Shown one piece after another: positions 34,893 through 41,158 of a stretch of 41,158 nucleotides of DNA. Numbering within the stretch: position 1 is the stretch's first letter; every line of letters starts with the position of its first letter. This stretch comes from Gemmatimonadota bacterium (GTDB taxonomy: Bacteria > Gemmatimonadota > Gemmatimonadetes > Gemmatimonadales > Gemmatimonadaceae), in contig JAQBPX010000021.1 of assembly GCA_028287305.1 (NCBI GenBank), positions 116,433 to 157,590 on the forward strand, in the 5' to 3' direction. Below the pieces are notes generated by a model. That model did not search any database. It saw nothing but the letters and a program-made list of their open reading frames with translations, and had not been told where the DNA came from. The translations under genes and the position numbers were made by a program.

Positions 34893-34902
34893 GAAACGTT
34901 TC
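34893..34902. promoter_or_regulatory. Perfect palindrome GAAACGTTTC upstream of dprE1-like gene
   Basis: A 10-bp perfect palindrome with central CG lies 7 bases upstream of the candidate -35 box of the dprE1 cluster and in the divergent gap with the LysM gene. Central-CG palindromes of this kind are typical operators of LacI-family regulators. No LacI-family gene is in the window, and a single 10-mer can occur by chance. Confidence 0.35.
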
Positions 34903-34909
34903 GGGTCCC

Positions 34910-34939
34910 TTGTAGGGCACGCGCTGGCGACTGTACGTT
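34910..34939 (+). promoter_or_regulatory. Candidate promoter of the dprE1-ubiA-membrane protein operon
   Basis: TTGTAG (34910-34915) is followed by an 18-base spacer and TACGTT (34934-34939), about 22 bases before the GTG at 34961. The spacer length and -10 hexamer are the same as in the ppiD promoter candidate at 8541-8570. Hexamer similarity only. Confidence 0.35.
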
Positions 34940-34960
34940 GCCGGAACCGCCCTCACTCCC

Positions 34961-36355
34961 GTGCTGCCCACCCACAAACAGACGCTCACCGGCTGGGGAC
35001 GATACCCAGCCGCGCGGGCCACCGTCCACCACGCCGCCTCCGCCGAGGAGGTGCAGGCCCTCGTCGAGCGCCCCGGCGCCGGGGGCATCGTGTCGCGCGG
35101 GTGCGGTCGCTCCTACGGTGACGCGGCCCTCAACGCCGGCGGCGCAGTGCTCTCGCATCGTGAGCTGCGATCGGTGCTGCGGTTCGACGCCGGGTCCGGG
35201 CTGGTCGAGTGCGAGGCCGGCATCTCGCTCGCGGAGCTCATCGCGCACGTGCTCCCGCACGGATGGTTTCCCCCGGTCACGCCGGGCACCGCGCACGTCA
35301 CGCTGGGTGGCGCGATCGCCGCCGACGTCCACGGCAAGAACCACCACCGCGACGGATCCCTCGCGCGCTGGATCACCGAGCTTCACCTCGCGACACCTGC
35401 ACTCGGCACCGTGCGCTGCTCGCCCGATGCGCGGCCGGCCCTCTTTCACGCGACGCTCGGCGGCATGGGGCTCACCGGCGCCATCGTGCGGGCGACCATG
35501 CAGCTCCGCCGGGTGGAGTCGCTGGCGATCCGGAGCGACACCACGCGCGCCGCCGACCTGGATGGACTGCTCTCGGCATTGCACGAGGCCGACGCGCGCC
35601 ATCGCTATTCGGTGGCCTGGATCGACGGGCTCGCGAGGGGGACGTCTCTCGGCCGTGGCGTGGTGATCGCCGGCGATCACGCGACCGCGGGCGAGTCGGC
35701 GGGCAGGCGCTGGGCGTCCCTGGCAGCAGGAGCCGCCATCGGCAGGCATCGAGTGAGCGTGCCATTCGACGCACCCTCCTTCGCGCTCGCGCGGCCGATG
35801 GTGCGCGCATTCAACAGCGTGTATTGGCGGGCACACCCCACCTCGCGCGACCGACTGGTTCCCCTTGCGCCGTTCTTCTATCCACTCGACGTCGTGGGAC
35901 GCTGGAACCTCCTCTATGGAAGGCAGGGGTTCGCGCAGTACCAGTGCGTGCTGCCGGGGGATGATGCCGCGCCCCTCGAGCGAGTGCTCGATCGTGTCAC
36001 CCGCTCCGGGCGTGCGAGCTTCCTCGCGGTGCTCAAGCGATTCGGCGCGCCGAGCCCTGGGCCACTCTCCTTCCCCACCGCGGGCTACACCCTCTCGCTC
36101 GACTTCCCCGTACGCGCGGGGCTCGCCGAGCTGGCCCGGGAACTCGATCGCCTGGTGATCGACGCGGGCGGGCGAGTGTACCTCGCCAAGGACGCGCTGC
36201 TGGATGCCGAGACCTTCCGCCTGATGTATCCGCGCGCGGCGGAACTGCTGGCGATTCGCGCGGAGGTCGATCCCGAGGGGCGGCTGCATTCGTCGCTTGC
36301 GCAGCGCGTGGGCCTGGTGCGCCACGCGGGGCGCGGTTTGCCGGCCCCGCGCTGA
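34961..36355 (+). CDS. dprE1: DprE1-like FAD-dependent decaprenylphosphoryl-ribose 2'-oxidase
   Basis: In actinobacteria DprE1 oxidises decaprenylphosphoryl-beta-D-ribose at C2', the first half of its epimerisation to the arabinose donor. This 464-residue protein has the VAO-type FAD domain with GCGRSYGDAALN (48-59) and VTPGTAHVTLGGAIAADVHG (106-125), both very close to DprE1. The C-terminal segment FLAVLKRFG, PLSFPTAGYTLSLDFP and YLAKDALLDAETF follows the same order. K410 corresponds to the catalytic Lys418 of the Mycobacterium tuberculosis enzyme. At the position of Cys387 this protein has S379. The start is GTG 34961; its own Shine-Dalgarno is weak. ubiA follows 13 bases downstream. The partner reductase DprE2 is not in the window, so the true product (oxidised or epimerised pentose) is not proven. 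Confidence 0.87.
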   Translation: MLPTHKQTLTGWGRYPAARATVHHAASAEEVQALVERPGAGGIVSRGCGRSYGDAALNAGGAVLSHRELRSVLRFDAGSGLVECEAGISLAELIAHVLPHGWFPPVTPGTAHVTLGGAIAADVHGKNHHRDGSLARWITELHLATPALGTVRCSPDARPALFHATLGGMGLTGAIVRATMQLRRVESLAIRSDTTRAADLDGLLSALHEADARHRYSVAWIDGLARGTSLGRGVVIAGDHATAGESAGRRWASLAAGAAIGRHRVSVPFDAPSFALARPMVRAFNSVYWRAHPTSRDRLVPLAPFFYPLDVVGRWNLLYGRQGFAQYQCVLPGDDAAPLERVLDRVTRSGRASFLAVLKRFGAPSPGPLSFPTAGYTLSLDFPVRAGLAELARELDRLVIDAGGRVYLAKDALLDAETFRLMYPRAAELLAIRAEVDPEGRLHSSLAQRVGLVRHAGRGLPAPR

Positions 36356-36368
36356 GTCGTCCATCACC

Positions 36369-37220
36369 ATGACTGCCATCGCCAGGTCCTGGCTCGCGCT
36401 GCTGCGGCCGCGCCACTGGATCAAGAACAGCTTCGTGCTCGCGCCCACGATCTTCGCGGGCCTCGTGCGGAATGCTGACGCGCTACGGGACGCCAGCTTC
36501 GCGGCGCTGCTCTTCTCGCTGGCAGCATCGGCGATCTACATCCTGAATGACATCCTGGATGCGGAGCGCGACAAGCTGCATCCGGTCAAGCGCCTCTCCC
36601 GGCCGATTGCGAGTGGCGCGGTGTCGCAGCGCGCGGCTGGCGTGGTGGCGGCGGCGCTGCTGCTCGCGACCCTGGCGGGCGGGCTCGTCCTGCCGGCGGT
36701 GCTCGCACCGATTGGCGCATACGTGGCACTGAACATCGCGTACTCGCTGCGGCTCAAGCACGTGGCCGTGGTGGACCTCTTCTGCGTGGCCTCGGGATTC
36801 GTGCTGCGCGTGTACGCCGGAGCGCGCGCGGTGGACGTGCCGCTGTCCGAGTGGATGCTGGTGACGACGCTGGCGCTGTCGCTCTACCTCGCGAGCGGGA
36901 AGCGGCGGCAGGAGCTGGCGGCGGTGGGCGGTGATGCGCGCGTGGTGCTCAGCTCGTACACGATCCCGCTGCTCGACGGGTACGCGCACATGTCCGCCGC
37001 CGCCACGATCGTGTTCTACAGCCTCTACGTGATCTCGGTGCGGCCGCAGCTGGTGTCGAGCATTCCGCTCGTACTGTTCGGCATCTTCCGCTATGGCTAC
37101 CTGGTGCAGGTGCGCCAGTTGGGAGAGTCGCCCACCGATGCGCTCTGGACTGACCTGCCCCTTGCCCTCACCCTCCTGGCATGGGTCGGCGTGGCCATCT
37201 GGGCAATCCTTCCGCGATGA
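36369..37220 (+). CDS. ubiA: UbiA-family prenyltransferase, decaprenyl-phosphate phosphoribosyltransferase type
   Basis: A 283-residue integral membrane enzyme of the UbiA superfamily with seven to nine hydrophobic segments. It is closest in motif to decaprenyl-phosphate 5-phosphoribosyltransferase (Rv3806c type), which joins PRPP to polyprenyl phosphate, rather than to quinone or heme O prenyltransferases. The LLRPRHWIKN opening (11-20), the first Asp motif NDILDAERD (60-68), the HPVKRLSRPIASG loop (71-83) and the second motif YSLRLKHVAVVD (125-136) all fit. ATG 36369 is chosen; the frame is open 24 codons further upstream inside dprE1. It lies 13 bases after dprE1 and 10 bases before the next gene, so the two act in one pathway by position. 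The phosphatase acting on the 5-phospho product is not visible. Confidence 0.88.
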   Translation: MTAIARSWLALLRPRHWIKNSFVLAPTIFAGLVRNADALRDASFAALLFSLAASAIYILNDILDAERDKLHPVKRLSRPIASGAVSQRAAGVVAAALLLATLAGGLVLPAVLAPIGAYVALNIAYSLRLKHVAVVDLFCVASGFVLRVYAGARAVDVPLSEWMLVTTLALSLYLASGKRRQELAAVGGDARVVLSSYTIPLLDGYAHMSAAATIVFYSLYVISVRPQLVSSIPLVLFGIFRYGYLVQVRQLGESPTDALWTDLPLALTLLAWVGVAIWAILPR

Positions 37221-37230
37221 CGGAAACCTC

Positions 37231-38889
37231 ATGAGCGACAGGAGAGTGGCGACGCTGCTGGGCGTGGGGACGGTGCTGGTGTTCGCGGCGCTCCTCTGGC
37301 CACACTATGGCTCGTACGCGGTTCGTGGTGACGCGGCGGCGCTGGTGCTGCACAGCGCGCGATTCTACGGCCCCAGCGCAAGCGAGTGGTTCACGCGCGG
37401 CTTCACCGACTACTTCGTGAGCTATCCGGAAGTGTCGTTTCACACGGCATACGTGCGGCCCGTAGTGAACCTGAGCTTCTGGCTGGAGAGCCTGTTCGCC
37501 TCGGGACCCGACTCGCCGCTGTTCTTCGCGACGAACCTCCTGGGACACGCCGTGGTAGTCGCGCTGGTCTTCCTGGTGGGCAGGCGCACGCTCTCGCTCG
37601 ACCTCCCGCGCGCCCTGGCCGCGGCGGCGCTGTTCGCGTTCACGGCGACCGCGCACGAGCTGCTGGTGGCGCCGGCGTTCCGGGCGGACATGCTGGCCGC
37701 GCTCCTCTCGCTCACGGCCTGGCTGCTCGCCGACCGCGACACGCATTCCGGCCGAAGGATCGCAGCGATCGCGGTGCTGCTGGCGCTGGCCCTGGCAACA
37801 AAGGAGACGGCGATCGTGATGCCCCTCGCGGTCGGCGCGATGCTCTGGCGCCGCGGACGGCAGCGCGACGCAGCCGTGGTGATGGCGGTGCCGCTCTTCC
37901 TGTTCGCGGCGCTGCGCCTGCTCGCCCCGAACGAGGGACTGAACGTGAGCGTCCAGCACCTGGGGCTCAGGGCGGTTCACCTCTCGAGCGGGGTCTTCCT
38001 GCCGTTGCGGAGCGGCGTGGAGCTTCTCGCAACGTGGCGCGCGCCGCATCATGCGCGAGCGCTCGCCGCCGCGATGTCCGGCCTCGCGCTCAACCTGCTG
38101 GGCCTCGCGTGGGTCGCGTTGCGCGTCCGCCGCGACGGTCGGATCGTCGCGTCCTTCCTGGCGATCGCCCTGGCGGCGATGATCCTTCCAATCGTGCTCG
38201 CGCCCTTCGTGCGGCTGCTCTACCTGTCGCAGGCGTTCGCGCTGCTCGCGCTGGTGGCGAGCGTGCCGCGCCTTGCGACGGGCCGCGCCTCGCGCGCACT
38301 GGTGCCCATCGCCGCGCTGAGCTTCGTGGTGCTCGGGCCGCTCACGCTCGCGCGGGTGCTGTGGCGTGATCGCACCGTGGAGCGCGCGCGCAACGGCGAC
38401 GCAGCCGCGCTTCGCGCCTCGGCGCGACGACTGCTCGCCGACTCGACGACCAGGCGCCTCTACCTGCTGAACGACCGGGTCGGCGAGCAGGGCACGCAAG
38501 CGATGCTGGCCATCGCCGCACACGAGGCGGGTCGTGAGGGCGTGACCCTGCGCGTGATCGATGCACTGCAGAGCGAGACCGGCAATCCGCAGGGCACCCT
38601 GGACGTCGGCTCGAGCGTGGACTCGCTCCGCATCGCCATGCGTTGCACGAGCGATTGCTCCATTGCCTTCCCGGGCACGCCCGCGGGCAGCACGACGCGG
38701 CTCGGCGCGCCGGGCATCATCACGTATCGCGGAACCAGCGCCACGGACATGGTGGCGCTCATCCCGCGCTTCTCCGCGGGCGATGCCGCGGTGTTCGGTT
38801 GGGATCCGCACGACCCGGGGCTGCACCAGCTCGCGCGACGCGATCCCGCGTGGCAGCGAGTGCCCTTCACGCTGCCCGCCGCACGATGA
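37231..38889 (+). CDS. Polytopic membrane protein, putative GT-C glycosyltransferase (paralogue A)
   Basis: A 552-residue membrane protein with about ten hydrophobic segments and a C-terminal soluble part (about 405-552). The first periplasmic loop carries VRGDAAALVLHSARF (D34) and FTDYF (D60), acidic residues placed as in GT-C enzymes. The block YVRPVVNLSFWLESLF with FATNLLGHAVVVALVFLVGR, then AFRADMLAALLSL and ATKETAIVMPL, follows the order seen in PMT/ArnT- and TMTC-type proteins. Those enzymes use polyprenyl-phosphate sugars. The C-terminal part has YLLNDRVGEQG and VFGWDPHDPG. I do not recognise a named family. It starts at ATG 37231, 10 bases after ubiA, and its stop overlaps its paralogue by 4 bases. 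Role as a pentosyltransferase is inference from context. Confidence 0.78.
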   Translation: MSDRRVATLLGVGTVLVFAALLWPHYGSYAVRGDAAALVLHSARFYGPSASEWFTRGFTDYFVSYPEVSFHTAYVRPVVNLSFWLESLFASGPDSPLFFATNLLGHAVVVALVFLVGRRTLSLDLPRALAAAALFAFTATAHELLVAPAFRADMLAALLSLTAWLLADRDTHSGRRIAAIAVLLALALATKETAIVMPLAVGAMLWRRGRQRDAAVVMAVPLFLFAALRLLAPNEGLNVSVQHLGLRAVHLSSGVFLPLRSGVELLATWRAPHHARALAAAMSGLALNLLGLAWVALRVRRDGRIVASFLAIALAAMILPIVLAPFVRLLYLSQAFALLALVASVPRLATGRASRALVPIAALSFVVLGPLTLARVLWRDRTVERARNGDAAALRASARRLLADSTTRRLYLLNDRVGEQGTQAMLAIAAHEAGREGVTLRVIDALQSETGNPQGTLDVGSSVDSLRIAMRCTSDCSIAFPGTPAGSTTRLGAPGIITYRGTSATDMVALIPRFSAGDAAVFGWDPHDPGLHQLARRDPAWQRVPFTLPAAR

Positions 38890-40526
38890 CAGTCACCCGG
38901 CGCGCAGACCTGCTGCGCGCCGCAGCGCTGTCCGTGATCGTGCTGTGCGCCTGGGTGGCGCTCGACCTTCCTCACCTGCGGGCGTGGTCGGTGCGGAGCG
39001 ACACGGCCGCGCTGTTGCTGCACTCCACGCGCTTCTATCCGACGAGCGCGCTCGATTGGTTGCGCCGCGGGTTCAGCGACTACTTCGTGGTGTATCCCGA
39101 AGCCACGGTGCCCGCCACCAGCTTCGTGCGGCCGCTGGTGAACGCCAGCTTCTGGCTCGAGAGCCTGTTCGCCCCGTCGCCGCAGTCGGCACTCTTCTTC
39201 ACCACGAACCTGCTCGGGCACGCCGCGGTGGTGGCGCTCACCTACCTGGCCGCGCGACGGGTCGCGCGCGTTACGCCGGCGCGGGCCGCGCTCGCGGCAC
39301 TGCTGTTCGGCGGCTCGACCTCCGTCCTCGAGCTGATGCAGTATCCCGCATTCCGTGCCGACATGCTGGCGACCCTGTTCGCCCTCTCGGCGCTGCTGCT
39401 GCTGGTGCGGCGCGATGACCCGGCAGGGGATGCCGCGACGGATTCCCGGGTGGCGATGGCCGCGCTGCTCTTCACCTGCTCGCTCCTCGCGAAGGAGACC
39501 GGCATCCTGGCGCCCGTACTCGGCGCGTGGCTGCTCCGGCGCAGGGCGTCACGCGCCGTGCTGGTGGCGGCGCTCCCATGGGGCGTGTTCCTCGCGCTGC
39601 GCGTGATGCTTCCGTCGCACGGGGTGTACGTGCATCCGGTGCAGCTGCCGTCGCGAGTGATCCAAGTGCTCGGCTCGGCGTTCTTTCCTGCGGCGGGTCC
39701 GTGGCAGCTTCGCGCCATGCTTCGCGGGCAGGCGCCATGGGCGCTGCTGCCCATCATGGCGGTCGCCGCGAACGTGGCCGGATGGCTGCTGGTGGCCAGG
39801 TCCGCCAGGTCGCGCGATCGTGCGACCATCGAGCTGGGCGCCGCGGTGATCGTGCTGCTGGCCGTGCCGATGGTCCTGGCTCCGGAGCCACGCTTCATGT
39901 ACCTCGCCCAGTCCATCGCACTGCCGTTGCTGGTGATGGTGATGCCCTCGCCGAACGGCGCGGCACGCCGCTGGCTCGTGATGGCCTGTTGGCTCGTGGC
40001 AATCCTGGCAGGCCCGGTTGCCACCGTCTCCGCGTGGCAACGCGACCTGCCGGAGGCGCTTCAGAGGGATGCGGACGCGCACCTCCTGCGGGATGCGCTC
40101 GCGGAGGAGCTCCGCGACATGACCGTACATCGCGTCTATGTCCTGAACGATCGCGTGGGTGACTACGGAGGCGGCGCGCTGCTCGAGATGGCGCGCCTGG
40201 ATGCGCGCCGTCGCGATGTGCGCCTGCGCATGGTCAACGGCCTTTCGATCGAGGCTCCCGGCAACCGGCGCGGGCTGTCACTCGAGGAGCGCGGGACGAG
40301 CCTGTTCGCCTCCCTCAATTGCGCCGGACCGTGCGGCCTCGGCTTCGCGGGAATCGAGGCCGGGGCGGAGCGGCGATTGAGCACGCCTGGCCTGCACTAC
40401 GAATCGGTCGCCAGCGACGCGTTCCGCGTGGAAATCCTCGATTGGGCCACTGCCGACGTCACATTGCTCGGCTGGGATCCCGGCGACGGCCGGCTGTTCC
40501 GCAACCGCGCCACTCGTCTCCCCTGA
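38886..40526 (+). CDS. Polytopic membrane protein, putative GT-C glycosyltransferase (paralogue B)
   Basis: A 546-residue membrane protein clearly duplicated from its upstream neighbour. The pairs VRSDTAALLLHSTRFY, FSDYFVVYPEA, FVRPLVNASFWLESLF, TTNLLGHAAVVALTYLAARR, PAFRADMLATLFALSALLLL, LAKETGILAPV, YVLNDRVGDYG and LLGWDPGDGRLF each match the corresponding segment of paralogue A. Acidic residues D39 and D65 of the first loop are kept. Divergence is clear outside these blocks, so the two are not a recent copy. The start ATG 38886 overlaps the upstream stop by 4 bases (ATGA). The frame is open further upstream inside paralogue A, but that is shadow. It is the last gene before a strong hairpin. 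Function is unknown; as for paralogue A, glycosyl transfer from a polyprenyl-phosphate pentose is a hypothesis. Confidence 0.78.
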   Translation: MTVTRRADLLRAAALSVIVLCAWVALDLPHLRAWSVRSDTAALLLHSTRFYPTSALDWLRRGFSDYFVVYPEATVPATSFVRPLVNASFWLESLFAPSPQSALFFTTNLLGHAAVVALTYLAARRVARVTPARAALAALLFGGSTSVLELMQYPAFRADMLATLFALSALLLLVRRDDPAGDAATDSRVAMAALLFTCSLLAKETGILAPVLGAWLLRRRASRAVLVAALPWGVFLALRVMLPSHGVYVHPVQLPSRVIQVLGSAFFPAAGPWQLRAMLRGQAPWALLPIMAVAANVAGWLLVARSARSRDRATIELGAAVIVLLAVPMVLAPEPRFMYLAQSIALPLLVMVMPSPNGAARRWLVMACWLVAILAGPVATVSAWQRDLPEALQRDADAHLLRDALAEELRDMTVHRVYVLNDRVGDYGGGALLEMARLDARRRDVRLRMVNGLSIEAPGNRRGLSLEERGTSLFASLNCAGPCGLGFAGIEAGAERRLSTPGLHYESVASDAFRVEILDWATADVTLLGWDPGDGRLFRNRATRLP

Positions 40527-40529
40527 ACG

Positions 40530-40569
40530 GGATGAGCGGGGCGGCCCCTGTGGGCCGCCCCGCTCATCC
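40530..40569. terminator. Hairpin between convergent membrane-protein operon and ssb
   Basis: A perfect 18-bp stem (40530-40547 with 40552-40569, loop CTGT) fills most of the 60-base gap between two convergent genes. There is no T-run, but the position and strength make a bidirectional terminator likely. Confidence 0.75.
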
Positions 40570-40586
40570 ATGCCTGCGCCCTCGAC

Positions 40587-41093
40587 TCAGAACGGCAGGT
40601 CGTCGTCGTCGTCGGCCAGGGCGCCTGGGAAGTCCTCGAAGTCCTCACCGCCGGCGGCGGCAGGAGCCTTCGCCTTGCCCGCGGCCTGCGGTGCGCGGGC
40701 GCGCGCCGGGGCGCCACCCTCGCCGTCGAAGTCACCGCCACCACCCTTGCCGCCGCCGAGCATGATCAGCTCGCGCACGTTGATCTCCGTGGAGTAGCGC
40801 GTCTGCCCGTCCTTGTCCTGCCACTGGCGGTACTCGATGCGTCCTTCGATGTAGAGCTTGTCCCCCTTCTTCACGTACTTCTCGACGATGTCGGCGAGCT
40901 GCGAGCTCTTCGTGTTCCAGACCACGCAGCGATGCCACTCCGTCTTCTCCTGCTTGGCGCCAGCCGCGTCGTTCCACGAGCGGCTCGTCGCCAGCGAGAA
41001 GGTCGCGACCCGGTTGCCTCCCGTCGTCGACCGCACCTCGGGATCGTTGCCGAGGTTTCCAATCAGCGTCACCTTGTTCAAGCTCCGGCTCAT
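40587..41093 (-). CDS. ssb: Single-stranded DNA-binding protein
   Basis: SSB coats single-stranded DNA during replication and repair and recruits partners through its acidic tail. The 168-residue protein begins SRSLNKVTLIGNLGNDPEV and has a complete OB fold (about 1-110, with TEWHRCVVWN, VEKYVKKGDKLYIEGRIEYR and EINVRELIMLG). A Gly/Ala-rich linker follows, then the conserved acidic C-terminus DDDDDLPF. An excellent Shine-Dalgarno AGGAGGAG precedes the ATG at 41093. The remaining 65 bases to the window edge hold the leader; no promoter could be assigned with confidence. Confidence 0.97.
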   Translation of the reverse strand: MSRSLNKVTLIGNLGNDPEVRSTTGGNRVATFSLATSRSWNDAAGAKQEKTEWHRCVVWNTKSSQLADIVEKYVKKGDKLYIEGRIEYRQWQDKDGQTRYSTEINVRELIMLGGGKGGGGDFDGEGGAPARARAPQAAGKAKAPAAAGGEDFEDFPGALADDDDDLPF

Positions 41094-41158
41094 ACACTCC
41101 TCCTGGGCGAGTTAGTCATTGCCTCGCCGCACACGCTAAAGATTAAGTCCATGGATGA

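Noticed and set aside
34862-36448. 528-codon minus-strand open frame over the dprE1-like gene
   Set aside because: The plus-strand frame carries clear DprE1 motifs; the minus frame has none.
37168-38826. 552-codon minus-strand open frame over membrane paralogue A
   Set aside because: Gln/Arg/His-rich shadow of a hydrophobic protein; no motif and no start context.

Overview
The window is high-GC, gene-dense bacterial chromosome from a diderm (Gram-negative-type) organism: it carries an LptD-like outer-membrane assembly protein, a complete Tol-Pal set and several lipoproteins. Gene content, the two large Glu/Pro-rich TPR proteins, and the very frequent GTG starts with 4-base ATGA/GTGA overlaps resemble Gemmatimonadota. 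That assignment is by resemblance only; no rRNA or tRNA gene is present to confirm it.

Region 1 (1-8454, minus strand) reads as one compact operon: TPR protein, type II dehydroquinase (aroQ), M24 peptidase, accB, a PilT/PilU ATPase lying between accB and accC, accC, comB, and the start of ftsK, which runs off the left edge. A candidate divergent promoter region (8455-8630) separates it from a plus-strand PpiD-like periplasmic folding factor (8631-10460). That gene ends convergently with the next minus-strand operon at an elaborate hairpin.

Region 2 (10584-14677, minus): a second, larger TPR protein, a long-chain polyprenyl diphosphate synthase, a DUF4321 membrane protein and tatA. Region 3 (14763-21310, minus): a lipoprotein with two FN3-like domains followed by the histidine-degradation genes hutH, hutU and hutI, with a radical SAM/SPASM-type protein placed between hutU and hutI.

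Region 4 (21575-33592, minus): a long envelope and cofactor operon, in transcription order ccsA/hemX-like, met8-like, hemA, a UDP-sugar-type epimerase, tolQ, tolR, a TonB/TolA-like protein, tolB, pal, cpoB/ybgF, tatC and lptD-like. A LysM protein (33669-34757) precedes it, separated by a hairpin.

Region 5 (34961-40526, plus): dprE1-like oxidase, a UbiA-family phosphoribosyltransferase of the decaprenyl-phosphate type, and two tandem paralogous multi-pass membrane proteins with GT-C-like features. This is the best candidate for an undescribed system: a polyprenyl-phosphate-pentose donor pathway linked to its own pair of putative membrane glycosyltransferases. A strong hairpin ends it, convergent with ssb (40587-41093, minus).

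No tRNA, rRNA, CRISPR array, insertion sequence or prophage gene was seen. No intergenic gap exceeds about 270 bases.
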